Of a DNA stretch of 64,000 nt, positions 1 through 11,875 are shown piece by piece. The DNA lies in the NCBI RefSeq assembly GCF_024721605.1, contig NZ_CP102630.1, forward strand, positions 2,131,001 through 2,195,000, in the 5' to 3' direction. Within the stretch, counting starts at the first letter, position 1; every line of letters begins with the position of its first letter. Made by a program: the position numbers and the translations under genes. Source of the DNA: Sphingomicrobium flavum (GTDB lineage: Bacteria > Pseudomonadota > Alphaproteobacteria > Sphingomonadales > Sphingomonadaceae). Below the pieces are notes generated by a model, which worked only from the letters and a program-made list of their open reading frames with translations, searched no databases and was not told the DNA's origin.

Positions 1-159
1 GAGGAAGCGGGCGATCCGCGCCCGGCGCGCCGCCGCAGCAAGCCAAAGCATGGCATCAAGGCGAATAAGGGGCACCGCCCCGCCGCCAATGGCAAGCCCA
101 AACCCAAGAACCGCCAGCGTCGTCGCGGCGGTCTGCAGCGGGGTGCCAAGCGCGCCTAG
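1..159 (+). CDS. C-terminal tail of a very basic protein (5' truncated)
   Basis: The window opens inside a reading frame that runs to a TAG at 157-159. The visible 52 residues are almost entirely Lys, Arg, Pro, Gly and Asn, for example RRRSKPKHG and KNRQRRRGG. Such tails are common at the C-terminus of sphingomonad DEAD-box RNA helicases of the RhlE type, but no helicase motif is inside the window, so that identity is only a guess. Its stop overlaps the stop of the opposing DUF2254 gene by four bases (CTAG). Confidence 0.5.
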   Translation, partial: EEAGDPRPARRRSKPKHGIKANKGHRPAANGKPKPKNRQRRRGGLQRGAKRA

Positions 160-1400
160 CGAAAAGCGCCTTCATGCGCCCGTTCAAGGCGGGCGCGGTC
201 GGCTTCATGGCGCATCGACTGGTGGGCGATGGCAAGGCAATCCTTGCCCATCGCCGCCAGCCATGGCGAGGCACCGGTGCAGCGCCGCGCCAATGATCCC
301 AGCAGCTTTTGCAGCTGGATCTGCACCTCGACCAGCCCCGCGCCATCGCGTGCGATGGGCAGGACCAGGTCTTCGACCATTTCTTCCAATGACAAGGGCA
401 GGTCGATCAGCCCGTCCAGCTTCTCGGCGCGTGGCCGTTCGGGATCGATCATCTTGTCCAGCACGCGCTGCCCCGCCACCAGCACGGCAATCGCGGTTCC
501 CGGATCGTTGACGGCGGGCGACAAGGCGCGGCTGGCTATCTCGCTCAGCACCACCATGCCGAAGCGTGGATCCTGATCGAAATCGCGATTGCGATGGATG
601 GTGAAGGCGTCGGCGGTGAATGCAAGCAGGTCGTCGGGATCGTCCTCGGTCCGGTCGATCCAGGCCAGCGGCAGGTCGGGATCGACGAAATGGCCCGCTG
701 CCACACACAGATGGACATGCCCGCCGACCTCTTCTGCCAGCTCGCACAGCGCCTTGCGGTCGACATGAGCGACATAGCCGGTCCAGCGCGATGTCAGTAC
801 CCGCGCAGCCCCTTCGGGCGCATCGGTCTCGACCCGCCCGGCATAAGCGATAGGACCAGGATAAGCGGCCAGCGCTGCAATCGCCTTGCCCTCGACCCGC
901 TCGATCGTATCGCCCACCCGGCCGAATTGCGACAATTGCCCGATCCAGCGCAGCAGGGTGATCGAAATCCAGGCGATGACGCCAATGGTGCCCAGGAACA
1001 GGATGACGCGGCCCTGCGACCCGTAAATCTCGCTCTGCAGCGCGATCAGACCGACGATCGCGAACAGGAAGCCGCCCAGGAAGGTGGAGATGGCGTTCTG
1101 TGCCGCTGCATCCTCGATCAGCAATTCGGTCGCGCGCGGGCTGCCCATCTGCGCGGCGCCCGAAAATGCCGCGACCATGGCGGTCAGCGAAAAGGTCGTC
1201 ACCGCCAGCATGGATGACGCCAGGATGGCGAGGATATCGTCCACTGCATCGGCCGGCATCTCGACGCTGAAATCATAGGGGATGAGCGGCGCCAGCCCTG
1301 CCGCGGCCAGCGCCAGCAGCACCGAAAACAGGCTGATCGCGGCGGCGCGAAACCAGATTTTGCGCACGATCTGCTGCAGGAACCAGCGCCATCTCGGCAT
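156..1400 (-). CDS. DUF2254 family membrane protein
   Basis: This 414-residue protein begins with two strong membrane segments (about residues 15-40 and 50-85) and has two more around 105-155, followed by a soluble C-terminal half. It carries the segment SRALSPAVNDPGTA, which matches the conserved S-P-x-x-N-D-P-x-T-A signature of DUF2254. The function of that family is not established. A GGAG lies 9 bases before the ATG at 1400; an in-frame ATG at 1406 is possible but only 3 bases from it. The frame stays open further upstream, but that part contains no family-like sequence. Confidence 0.85.
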   Translation of the reverse strand: MPRWRWFLQQIVRKIWFRAAAISLFSVLLALAAAGLAPLIPYDFSVEMPADAVDDILAILASSMLAVTTFSLTAMVAAFSGAAQMGSPRATELLIEDAAAQNAISTFLGGFLFAIVGLIALQSEIYGSQGRVILFLGTIGVIAWISITLLRWIGQLSQFGRVGDTIERVEGKAIAALAAYPGPIAYAGRVETDAPEGAARVLTSRWTGYVAHVDRKALCELAEEVGGHVHLCVAAGHFVDPDLPLAWIDRTEDDPDDLLAFTADAFTIHRNRDFDQDPRFGMVVLSEIASRALSPAVNDPGTAIAVLVAGQRVLDKMIDPERPRAEKLDGLIDLPLSLEEMVEDLVLPIARDGAGLVEVQIQLQKLLGSLARRCTGASPWLAAMGKDCLAIAHQSMRHEADRARLERAHEGAFR

Positions 1401-1612
1401 GACCATTTTCTCCACCTGTTTGCGGCCCAACGAGGCAGCCGTCAAAAGGGTGCGAAAAAGGCAAAAAATCGGCCATTTTGCTTGGCTTGTCGGGCCAAAA
1501 CTGCCATGGTTCGGGCCATGGAAAATGCTGCCCGCGCTCCCTATATCACGACAGGGAAAATGCGCGACCTTCCGGCGGCTCGATAAACGCACCAACTCAC
1601 TGGAAAACTTGA

Positions 1613-4060
<2,448 letters not shown>

Positions 4061-4186
4061 TCGGCGGCGACAATTTGCGACCAAATCCGACTGCTTGTTT
4101 CATGATCTGAACGGGCCGTGCCGTTAGCTAGGTGGCGACGGCGCGGCCCACCTTTGCGCCACCATGAAGTGGAGAGAGGTTCAGTC

Positions 4187-5620
4187 ATGATGCGCCTATC
4201 GCAATTGTCGTCGGTCCTTGTGGCCACCACCCTATTGGCCGGCTGCGGCGGCGATAGCGCCAGCACGTCGGCCATCGAAATCGGGTCGTCGCCGCCAGCA
4301 AGTGCGGGGCCGACCACCACGATCAGCTACGCGCCCGCCAAGGTTACCAAGGAAGCTTTTGCCCGCATCGACTTCAATGCCAGCGGCGCATCGCGCTTTG
4401 AATGCCGTGTCGATGGCGGCGCGGCAGAGGTGTGCGAAAGTCCCTTCTTCGCTTTCCCGTTCGAACCGGGCGATCATCGCATCAGCGTGACGGGGTTCGA
4501 TGCCGCCGGCAATGCAGGCAGCGCCACCACGGCCTCTTGGACTGTCAGCAGCATCTTCGGTGACGATGCGGATGGCGCGGTCCATCCCGATCTCATCCGC
4601 ACCAGCGTCCAACCCGCCCGGGTCGCCCCCAATAGCTGGCGCGGCATCATGCGCATCAACTGTGACTTCGCCCATTCGAGCTATGACGATCCGATCGTCT
4701 ATCCGGGCCAGGAAGGCGCCGCGCATTTGCACCGTTTCTACGGGCATACCGCGCTCGATCATGACAGCACGATCACCAGCCTGTTCACTACGGGCGAATC
4801 AAGCTGCCAGGGCAATGAGCTCAATCGATCGGCCTATTGGGTGCCCGCCTTGCTGGCGCCCGATCATGACCCGCTGACCGGTCAGCGCCGCCTCGACAAT
4901 GATGGACAGCCGGGCTGGAAGGTCGTCCCCGCCGTCGTCGGCAATGACGATGTGGCGCATGAAATCTTCTATTATTCGGCGGGCGTTTCGGACCTCGGCT
5001 CGATCCAGCCCATCCCCCTCGGGCTCAAGATGATTGCGGGGAGCGCGATGGGCCAGCCCGGCATGGAGCAGGATTCATCGATCGTGCGCTGGCACTGCCA
5101 GTCCTGGGAATCGAGCGATGCCACCAATCCGCGCTGGAGCACGTCTATCCCCGAATGCGCCGCGCCCGACCGGCTGCGCATGGATATTTTCTTCCCCAGC
5201 TGCTGGAACGGCACCGATCTCGATAGTGCCGATCACAAGTCGCACCTGGCCTATCCTGTCAGCGCGGGCAGCCAGACCGTCTGCCCGTCGAGCCATCCGG
5301 TGCCGATCATCCGCGTCAGCTTCCATTATTCATTTGGCGTGCTGCCCGATGTCTTTGATCCGGCAACGCAGACCAGCCGCGGCTGGCGTCTGGCCTCGGA
5401 CCATTATGAGGTCAGCGTTTCAACGCCCGGCGGCATGTCGCTCCATGGCGACTGGTTCAACGCCTGGCATCCCGACGCGCTCGAAGCCGTGCTCGAGGGC
5501 TGCATCAAAAGCGAGCTCGATTGCCATGACGGCAATCTGGGCAATGGCTTCCGCCTGTCAGGCACGCGCCCCGGCACGCAGGACGAACCGCCCATCTACA
5601 ATGGCGGGATGGGCCGCTAG
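4187..5620 (+). CDS. DUF1996 domain lipoprotein with N-terminal Ig-like domain
   Basis: The 477-residue product begins with a lipoprotein signal ending in LLAGC. Residues about 45-120 form an Ig-like module of the kind that reads FECRVDGG...C...DGxH...DAAGN. From about 130 the sequence matches DUF1996 (HPDLIRTSVQP, RGIMRINCDF, HLHRFYGH), a family of unknown function found in fungi and in some bacteria. The many Cys and His residues fit an exported protein. The start is the first of two adjacent ATGs, 7 bases after GGAGAGAGG. Its stop lies three bases from the stop of the opposing pullulanase gene. Confidence 0.85.
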   Translation: MMRLSQLSSVLVATTLLAGCGGDSASTSAIEIGSSPPASAGPTTTISYAPAKVTKEAFARIDFNASGASRFECRVDGGAAEVCESPFFAFPFEPGDHRISVTGFDAAGNAGSATTASWTVSSIFGDDADGAVHPDLIRTSVQPARVAPNSWRGIMRINCDFAHSSYDDPIVYPGQEGAAHLHRFYGHTALDHDSTITSLFTTGESSCQGNELNRSAYWVPALLAPDHDPLTGQRRLDNDGQPGWKVVPAVVGNDDVAHEIFYYSAGVSDLGSIQPIPLGLKMIAGSAMGQPGMEQDSSIVRWHCQSWESSDATNPRWSTSIPECAAPDRLRMDIFFPSCWNGTDLDSADHKSHLAYPVSAGSQTVCPSSHPVPIIRVSFHYSFGVLPDVFDPATQTSRGWRLASDHYEVSVSTPGGMSLHGDWFNAWHPDALEAVLEGCIKSELDCHDGNLGNGFRLSGTRPGTQDEPPIYNGGMGR

Positions 5621-5623
5621 GCC

Positions 5624-8251
5624 CTAGTCCGCCCGGACAAATACCGCCGTCGTCAGCGCGGGGACGTGGATCTGGCCCTCGCCCGCGCGGGCTTGGGTGA
5701 GAATGGCGTCGTCCGATGCCGCTTGGACGGGGTGGAGCGTCAAGCCATCGGCATCCGCAAGCGCGATCTGCTGCGCGCTGGTCGTCGCATTGAAGATGAC
5801 GATGGCCTGCTCGCCGCCCCCGGCGCCCAGCTGCATCACGATCATCCCCGGCACCTGCTCGGGCCCGGTATTGAGGAATCGCAGCTTTTGCCGGACCCCC
5901 TCACCGCTCTGCATCCGGAACAAGGGTGAACTCATGCGGATGGCGAACATTTCGCGAATGTGCGTCGCGGCCCGCGCGATATGCTCGGGTTCCATCGCCA
6001 TGCGCTCGTCAGCAAGCAAGGTGCGCGCGATCGGCCAATCCACCTCATTGTCAGCGCGGTGCGCGAGGCCGCGGCCCCAGCGATGCTCCTGCCCCGACCA
6101 GTCGATGAAGTTGAACCAGTCGCCCGAATCATAGCTGTTATGATCGAGGCTCTTGGTGCGCAGCAGGTCCTGCCCGGCATGGATGAAGGGCATGCCCTGC
6201 GCCAGCAGGACCAGCGAATTGGCGATATTCTGCCAGCGCACCCGATCGTCCTTGCTGGTATCGAGCGGCAGCTTCCACACATTGCTGTCGAACAGCGTCG
6301 GATTGTCATGCGCGGCGGCGTAATTGACCGTCTCCTGCGGGTCGGAGACATAGCCAAGCGGCTGCCCGTTATAGTCCATCTCGCCCAGCTGGCGGGTCAC
6401 GCCATCCGCATTTTCAAAGCTGAAATCGGCAATGCTGCCCGCAAGGCCCGCGCGCACATGATCGGCCAGCCGCAGCGCATCGGCGCGCGCTGCTGGATCC
6501 TCGGCGGTCAGCCTGTTGGGCGCAGTATACCGCCCGCTGGCAAAGCCCTGCGTCATCACCGCTTCCTCGGCCTTGCTGTTATAGGCACCGCCGCGAATGG
6601 CATCGCGGATGCGGTCGTTGAAGGTGCCGATCCCCGTGCCGTCGCCCATGTTGCGCTGGGTCGCCTGGACGAAACGCTGGCCGCCTCCGACCTCACCAAA
6701 ATCCCAGCCCTCACCATAGATGAGCAGGTCCGCGCCATCGACCCCATGCTCATCCAGCGTCAGCGTGTGCAAGGCCTCGCGGCCCTTGAGGATATTGTTC
6801 TTGGTATGATGGCCCATCAGGTCGAAGCGGAAGCCCGAAACCTTGTAATCGCGTGCCCACACCATCAGGCCGTCGACCAGCAGCCGCTCCATCATGCGCC
6901 GCTCGCTCGCCGTGTTCGAACAGCAGGTCGAATTGGCGACCGAGCCATCGAGGTTGAGCCGCTGATAATAGCCGGGCACGATCTTATCGAGCACCGACTT
7001 GTCGCCCTGTCCGCTGGCCGGCGTATGATTGAAGACCACATCGAGCACGGTGCCGAGCCCCATGGCGTCCAGCCCCATCACCATCTGGCGAAACTCGATG
7101 ACGCGCGCCGCGCCATTGGGATCGCTGGCATAGCTGCCTTCGGGCGCCAGATAATGGAGCGGATCATAGCACCAGTTGAACCCGTCCATGCCGCTTTCGG
7201 CCTTGACCAGCTCCTGCTGCTGCTCGCCAGCCGGGTCCATCGCCGCCAGCGCGTCTTCTGACGGCGTGAGCGCCCCCACTTCGGGGATCGAGGCGCAATC
7301 ATTGGTCGGCAGCAGATGCACGTCGGACAAGCCGGCATTGGCCAGCGCAGTCAGGTGCCGCGCCCCCGCCGTCTCGCGCTGCGCGAAGGCCAGATATTTT
7401 CCGCGCTGGCCGGCTTCCACCGTCACGTCCGCAATCGAAAAATCGCGCACATGCAGCTCGTAGATCGACCGGTCCTCGGGCGCGTCGGCCAGGTCGCGCG
7501 CAAACGTGTCCCAGCCTGCGGGCTTGAGATCGGCATCATCAAGGTTGATGACCTGGCTGCGCTTGCTGTCGGCGGACAGGTTCAATGAATAGGGATCGGT
7601 GACCAGATTGGTCTCGATCCGGCCGGTTGACGGCATAAAAACCTCGACCGCATAGAGATAATAGCGCCGGTCCCAGTCGTTCGACACGCGCGCCTTCCAC
7701 ACGCCCGTGGCGGGGTCTTCCACCATCGGCACCACGCTCGCTTCACCGCCCTGGGCATCGGCGAACAGGTGCAGCGACACCTTGCGCGCGGTCGGCGACC
7801 ACAGGGCAAAGCCCAGATCATCGATGGTCGCAATCGCGCCCAGCGGCTCGTCATTGGCATAGAGCGCATCGAGCACCCAGCCGGTCTGGATCCCCGTGCG
7901 CGACCCGTCTGCCGCCCGCAGCGCCAATGGCTGCTTGAGCATCTGGCGAACTACGGTGCGGTCGGCGCGCTCGAGTCGCCACAAGGCCATTCCGGCAAGA
8001 TGCGGATGGTCGGCGGCCATCGCGCCTTCGACCTGGCCTGCCGGCGTCAGCTTGACCTGCCGGTCCCCCGCCATCAGCAGCGGCGCACCCTCGGTCTCGA
8101 AGGCGATCAGGTCGGCCGACAGCCAGTGCGCGCGCGCATCGGCGGGGATGTCGCCGTGCAAGGCCGTTTCGGCCATCGCCGGACTGGCGGGGGCGGGGGT
8201 CAGCGCTGCTCCGCTCGCCAATAGGATTGCCAAGACCGCGTGCCGCTTCAT
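5624..8251 (-). CDS. pulA: Secreted pullulanase-type alpha-1,6-glucosidase
   Basis: The 875-residue enzyme should cleave alpha-1,6 branch points of pullulan, glycogen or starch dextrins. It has a Sec signal peptide without a lipobox, a pullulanase N2-like region, a CBM48-like module (LGFALWSPTARKVSLHLF, about residues 140-240), and a GH13 barrel. GH13 landmarks include VVFNHTP, the nucleophile region FRFDLMGHH (about 475), the acid/base region IYGEGWD (about 512) and AAHDNPTLFD (about 642). A DUF3372-like C-terminal domain follows. ATG at 8251 is chosen because the signal peptide starts there; the frame is open 26 codons further upstream. Klebsiella PulA is a classic type II secretion substrate, and a full T2SS operon lies at 42-54 kb here, so export by that route is possible. 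Confidence 0.93.
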   Translation of the reverse strand: MKRHAVLAILLASGAALTPAPASPAMAETALHGDIPADARAHWLSADLIAFETEGAPLLMAGDRQVKLTPAGQVEGAMAADHPHLAGMALWRLERADRTVVRQMLKQPLALRAADGSRTGIQTGWVLDALYANDEPLGAIATIDDLGFALWSPTARKVSLHLFADAQGGEASVVPMVEDPATGVWKARVSNDWDRRYYLYAVEVFMPSTGRIETNLVTDPYSLNLSADSKRSQVINLDDADLKPAGWDTFARDLADAPEDRSIYELHVRDFSIADVTVEAGQRGKYLAFAQRETAGARHLTALANAGLSDVHLLPTNDCASIPEVGALTPSEDALAAMDPAGEQQQELVKAESGMDGFNWCYDPLHYLAPEGSYASDPNGAARVIEFRQMVMGLDAMGLGTVLDVVFNHTPASGQGDKSVLDKIVPGYYQRLNLDGSVANSTCCSNTASERRMMERLLVDGLMVWARDYKVSGFRFDLMGHHTKNNILKGREALHTLTLDEHGVDGADLLIYGEGWDFGEVGGGQRFVQATQRNMGDGTGIGTFNDRIRDAIRGGAYNSKAEEAVMTQGFASGRYTAPNRLTAEDPAARADALRLADHVRAGLAGSIADFSFENADGVTRQLGEMDYNGQPLGYVSDPQETVNYAAAHDNPTLFDSNVWKLPLDTSKDDRVRWQNIANSLVLLAQGMPFIHAGQDLLRTKSLDHNSYDSGDWFNFIDWSGQEHRWGRGLAHRADNEVDWPIARTLLADERMAMEPEHIARAATHIREMFAIRMSSPLFRMQSGEGVRQKLRFLNTGPEQVPGMIVMQLGAGGGEQAIVIFNATTSAQQIALADADGLTLHPVQAASDDAILTQARAGEGQIHVPALTTAVFVRAD

Positions 8252-8367
8252 CGTCCGTCCCCTGATGTCTCCTGAAGGCATGACTATCCTGCCCGTCCGC
8301 CTCGCCGACAAGTCTGTATAGGTATGCACGGCTGGCGCTGGCGCGATTATGGCCTACATAGGGTGCG
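8252..8367. promoter_or_regulatory. Divergent promoter region of pulA and an EEP hydrolase gene
   Basis: These 116 bases separate two divergent genes and must hold both start regions. I see no convincing -35/-10 pair. GGGACGG precedes the pulA ATG and AGGGTG precedes the plus-strand ATG. Confidence 0.4.
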
Positions 8368-9117
8368 ATGAGTTTGACTGTCGCTTCCTTCAACATCCGC
8401 AAGGCCATTGGCACCGACCGACGTCGGCGGCCTGACCGCGTGCTGGGCGTGCTGGAGGAAATCGGGGCCGATATCATCGCGCTGCAGGAAGCCGACAAGC
8501 GCGTCGGCACGCGCGGCGCTGCGGTGCCGCATGCACTGATCGACGATCATGGCCATTGGGACCCGGTGGATTTCGACGTCTCGCACAAGAAGCTCGCCGA
8601 CCTGCTGCCCAACCACAAGGTCTTCGATAGGCTCGATACGCGCAATCTTGGCTGGCACGGCAATGCGATCCTGGTGCGCAAGGGGATGAAGATCATCGAT
8701 GCCGAAGCGCTCGACCTGCCCACGTTGGAGCCGCGCGGCGCGGTGATGGCAGAGGTCGAACATGATGGCGGCCCGCTGCGGATCATCGGCATGCATCTCG
8801 ACCTGTCGGGCCTGTATCGCCGCCGCCAGATCGAACGCATCGTCGCCCATATCGAAAAGCGCCATGCGCACATGCCCACCATCATCATGGGCGATACCAA
8901 TGACTGGCGTCCCACCGCGCCCTGTTTCGAGCCGTTGAGCCCGCGCTTCCGCTTTGCCGAATGCGGCCCCAGCTTCCACAGCCGCCGCCCCATGGCTGCG
9001 CTCGACCGCATCATCGTGGACAGGGAATTGGGTATCGAAAATGCCGGCGTCCACCGCAGCGCAGCGGCCCACAAGGCGTCCGATCATTTGCCGGTTTGGG
9101 CAAGGCTGAAGCGCTAG
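8368..9117 (+). CDS. Endonuclease/exonuclease/phosphatase (EEP) family hydrolase
   Basis: The 249-residue protein has the EEP (DNase I-like) core motifs in order: SFNIRK near residue 8, IIALQEAD near 37, HLDLSG, GDTNDW near 175, LDRI and SDHLPV at the end. These residues bind metal and cleave phosphodiester or phosphomonoester bonds. Substrates in the family range from DNA to phospholipids, so the substrate is open. No signal peptide is visible, so it should be cytoplasmic. Its TAG shares four bases with the TAG of rpoN on the other strand. Confidence 0.9.
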   Translation: MSLTVASFNIRKAIGTDRRRRPDRVLGVLEEIGADIIALQEADKRVGTRGAAVPHALIDDHGHWDPVDFDVSHKKLADLLPNHKVFDRLDTRNLGWHGNAILVRKGMKIIDAEALDLPTLEPRGAVMAEVEHDGGPLRIIGMHLDLSGLYRRRQIERIVAHIEKRHAHMPTIIMGDTNDWRPTAPCFEPLSPRFRFAECGPSFHSRRPMAALDRIIVDRELGIENAGVHRSAAAHKASDHLPVWARLKR

Positions 9118-10550
9118 CTGCCGCGCTCCATCTTGCGCTGGCGGCGGCGCTGGACCGATGAACCGATCCCCATCGCCTCGCGATATTTGGCCACCGTGCG
9201 GCGGGCCAGGTCAAAGCCGGCTTCCTTCAACAGGTCGACCAAGGCATCGTCGGACAATATCTTGTCGCCCTCATCGTCGATCAGTTTCTTGATCGCGGCC
9301 TTCACGGCGACGGCTGATGCGCCCTCATCCCCCTCCGCCGAGGCCACGCCGGAGGAGAAGAAATATTTCAGCTCGTAGAGCCCGCGCTCGCACAAGAGAT
9401 ATTTGTTGCTAGTCACACGGCTGACGGTTGATTCATGCATCTCGATCGCCTCGGCCACCTTGGCCAGCGTGAGCGGCTTGAGCGCTGACACGCCTTCGGT
9501 GAAAAAGCCTTCCTGCTGGCGCACGATTTCCATCACCGTCTTGATGATGGTCTGTGCGCGCTGATCCAGCGCTTTCACCAGCCAGTTGGCGCTGGCCAGA
9601 TGATCGGCCAGCCAGGCCTTGGAATCCTTGTCGCTCGCCCCGGCCTTGAGGTCGGCATGATATTGGCGGTTGACCAGCACGCGGGGCAAGGCAGCGCTGT
9701 TCAGTTCGACCGACCAGCCTTCCTTGGTCTTGGCCACGAAGACATCGGGGGTGATATTTTCGGCGGGCTTTTCGGAAAATTCGCAGCCGGGCTTAGGATC
9801 ATAAGCGCGCAATTCCTGCACCATGTCGGCCAGGTCTTCGGCATCGACCCCGCAGATGCGCTGCAAATCCTTCATCCGCCCCTTGGCCAGCAGGTCGAGA
9901 TTCTCGATCAGCCGCGCCATGGCGGGATCGTAACGATCCGCCGCCTTGGCCTGCAGCGCCAGGCATTCGGCAAGATCGCGCGCGCCGACCCCGGCAGGCT
10001 CCAGCGACTGGACCAGCCGCAGCGCAATCTCGGCCTCCTCGATCTCGACCGAATAGGCCGCCGCAATATCGCGCAGCGGCGTTTCCAGATAGCCGGTATC
10101 CTTGAGCTCGTTAACGATGGTCTCGGCGATCTGGCCCAGCCGCCCGGGCGTGCCGACCAACTGGTCCATCAGATGTTCGGCTAGGCTGTGCGCCTTATAT
10201 TCCAGCCGGTCGAAGTCGAAAGCCTCGCCCGCTTCGGCCATGGGAAGGTCGGGCAGGCTGTCGGTTTCGCGGGCGGCTTCGCCCGAATCCCAGTCGAGCG
10301 CTTCGGCTCCATCGCCGAAATGGTCGATACTGTCTTCGAAATCATCCTCGCCGCGCTCGCTCAGCTCGGACGCTTCCTCGCCGCGATCCTCGCGTTCCAC
10401 TTCCAGCAGCGGATTCTTGGCCAGCTCCTCGGCAATGACCTGCTCGACCTCGAGCGAAGAGAGCGCCAGCAGCTTGATCGCCTGCTGCAGCTGCTGGGTC
10501 ATGACCAGCGACTGGGATTGCTGGATATTGAGGGAGGGTCCGAGGGCCAT
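9114..10550 (-). CDS. rpoN: RNA polymerase sigma-54 factor
   Basis: RpoN directs RNA polymerase to -24/-12 promoters and needs an AAA+ activator. The 478-residue protein has the Gln/Leu-rich region I at the N-terminus (QSLVMTQQLQQAIKLLALSS), an acidic region II (about residues 50-100), the core-binding domain, and the RpoN box ARRTVAKYRE near residue 455. It is the last gene of the minus-strand run rnd-lptC-lptA-lptB-rpoN, nine bases after lptB. The hpf and ptsN genes that often follow rpoN in proteobacteria are not here, because the next gene is convergent. Confidence 0.97.
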   Translation of the reverse strand: MALGPSLNIQQSQSLVMTQQLQQAIKLLALSSLEVEQVIAEELAKNPLLEVEREDRGEEASELSERGEDDFEDSIDHFGDGAEALDWDSGEAARETDSLPDLPMAEAGEAFDFDRLEYKAHSLAEHLMDQLVGTPGRLGQIAETIVNELKDTGYLETPLRDIAAAYSVEIEEAEIALRLVQSLEPAGVGARDLAECLALQAKAADRYDPAMARLIENLDLLAKGRMKDLQRICGVDAEDLADMVQELRAYDPKPGCEFSEKPAENITPDVFVAKTKEGWSVELNSAALPRVLVNRQYHADLKAGASDKDSKAWLADHLASANWLVKALDQRAQTIIKTVMEIVRQQEGFFTEGVSALKPLTLAKVAEAIEMHESTVSRVTSNKYLLCERGLYELKYFFSSGVASAEGDEGASAVAVKAAIKKLIDDEGDKILSDDALVDLLKEAGFDLARRTVAKYREAMGIGSSVQRRRQRKMERGS

Positions 10551-10559
10551 CAGCGACCC

Positions 10560-11342
10560 TTAAAGGGCAAAGCTTTCGCCGAGATAGAGACGGCGAACTT
10601 CGGCATCGGCGACCAGCGCCTGCGGGGTGCCCTGGAACAGCACCTGGCCGTCATAGATGATACAGGCACGATCGACGATATCGAGCGTCTCGCGCACATT
10701 ATGGTCGGTGATCAGCACCCCGATATCGCGCTTCTTCAATTCCTTGATGAGGTCGCGAATATCGCTGATCGACAGGGGATCGATCCCGGCAAAGGGCTCG
10801 TCCAGCAGCATGATGGTGGGATCGGCCGCCAGCGCGCGCGCGATTTCCGCGCGCCGTCGCTCGCCGCCCGAAAGCGCCATGGCCGGGCTGTCGCGCAGTC
10901 CCGTCAGGCCGAATTCGTCGAGCAATTGTTCCAGCCGCGCCTCGCGCGCTTCGCGCACCGGCTCGGACACTTCCAGCACCGACAGGATATTCTGTTCGAC
11001 CGTCAGCCCGCGAAAGATGCTGGTCTCCTGCGGCAGATAGCCCAGGCCAAGAATGGCTCTGCGATACATGGGAAGGTCGGTGATATCGTTGCCGTCCAGC
11101 ACGATGCGCCCGGCATCGGGGCGCACCAGCCCCATCACGGAATAGAAGCTGGTCGTCTTGCCCGCGCCATTGGGGCCAAGCAGGCCGACCACCTCGCCGC
11201 GCGCCACGGCCATCGATACGTCCTTCAGGACGACCTTCTTGTCATAGCTTTTGGCGATCGCCCGGACCTGTAGCCCGCGCGTCTCGACTTCTTCGGGAAC
11301 TTCCGAAAGGTCGGTGCGGACAGGATCGCCGAGATCGGCCAT
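10560..11342 (-). CDS. lptB: LPS export ABC transporter ATP-binding protein
   Basis: LptB is the cytoplasmic ATPase that powers extraction of lipopolysaccharide from the inner membrane by LptFG and its transfer along the LptC-LptA bridge. The 260-residue protein has Walker A GPNGAGKT (56-63), a Q-loop in YLPQETSIF, signature LSGGE (157-161), Walker B IMLLDEP (177-183) and the H-loop histidine near 214. A non-conserved extension of about 20 residues precedes the domain. The gene overlaps the end of lptA by one base. Confidence 0.97.
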   Translation of the reverse strand: MADLGDPVRTDLSEVPEEVETRGLQVRAIAKSYDKKVVLKDVSMAVARGEVVGLLGPNGAGKTTSFYSVMGLVRPDAGRIVLDGNDITDLPMYRRAILGLGYLPQETSIFRGLTVEQNILSVLEVSEPVREAREARLEQLLDEFGLTGLRDSPAMALSGGERRRAEIARALAADPTIMLLDEPFAGIDPLSISDIRDLIKELKKRDIGVLITDHNVRETLDIVDRACIIYDGQVLFQGTPQALVADAEVRRLYLGESFAL

Positions 11343-11875
11343 CAGTTGCCGCGCTGCGGCACGGTGAAGCGGCCGGTGACGCGGCCATTTTGCGATTCGA
11401 CTCCTGGCGGGCCACCGCTCAGCACCGCGCGGCCGCTGTCGAGATCGATGTTGAGCCGTGCGCCCTTCAATTCGTTGGGGCCTTGGCTGAAGCGCACATT
11501 GCCGATCATGGTGATGATCTTGCGATCGAGGTCATAGACCGCAAAGTCGCTGCGCGCGGTTTCGTCGCCGCGGGTCACGACCACGCCGCCCGACGCATCC
11601 AATCGATCGATTTCCAGCCCGCCGCCCGTGCTATAAGCGAGCCGCAGCCGCTCCGTCCGCAGTGTCAGCGCGCCCTGCTGCACCACGACATTGCCGACGA
11701 AGACCGCGCGGTCCTCGCGATCCTGCACTTCCATATCGTTGGAATTGACCAGCACCTCGGCATTGATGTCATGCCCGCCAAGCAGGCTCGACCGCTCCTG
11801 GCTTGCAGCGGACGCACCGCTGGCGGCGATGAGGAGGAGCGCGGCAAGGATCGGTTTGGCATGCATATTGCTCAT
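11342..11875 (-). CDS. lptA: LPS transport periplasmic protein LptA
   Basis: LptA forms the beta-jellyroll bridge that carries LPS across the periplasm. The 177-residue product has a signal peptide (cleavage likely after ASGASA) and an OstA-like domain with repeating beta strands, including INAEVLVNSNDMEVQDREDRAVFVGNVV split around residues 38-65. ATG at 11875 overlaps the stop of lptC by four bases; an in-frame ATG three codons later is also possible. Position between lptC and lptB supports the assignment. Confidence 0.92.
   Translation of the reverse strand: MSNMHAKPILAALLLIAASGASAASQERSSLLGGHDINAEVLVNSNDMEVQDREDRAVFVGNVVVQQGALTLRTERLRLAYSTGGGLEIDRLDASGGVVVTRGDETARSDFAVYDLDRKIITMIGNVRFSQGPNELKGARLNIDLDSGRAVLSGGPPGVESQNGRVTGRFTVPQRGN

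Noticed and set aside
1504..1521. Repeated CCATGG hexamers with a 6-base spacer upstream of gyrB.
   Set aside because: Self-palindromic hexamers are common in GC-rich DNA; no promoter element is aligned with them.
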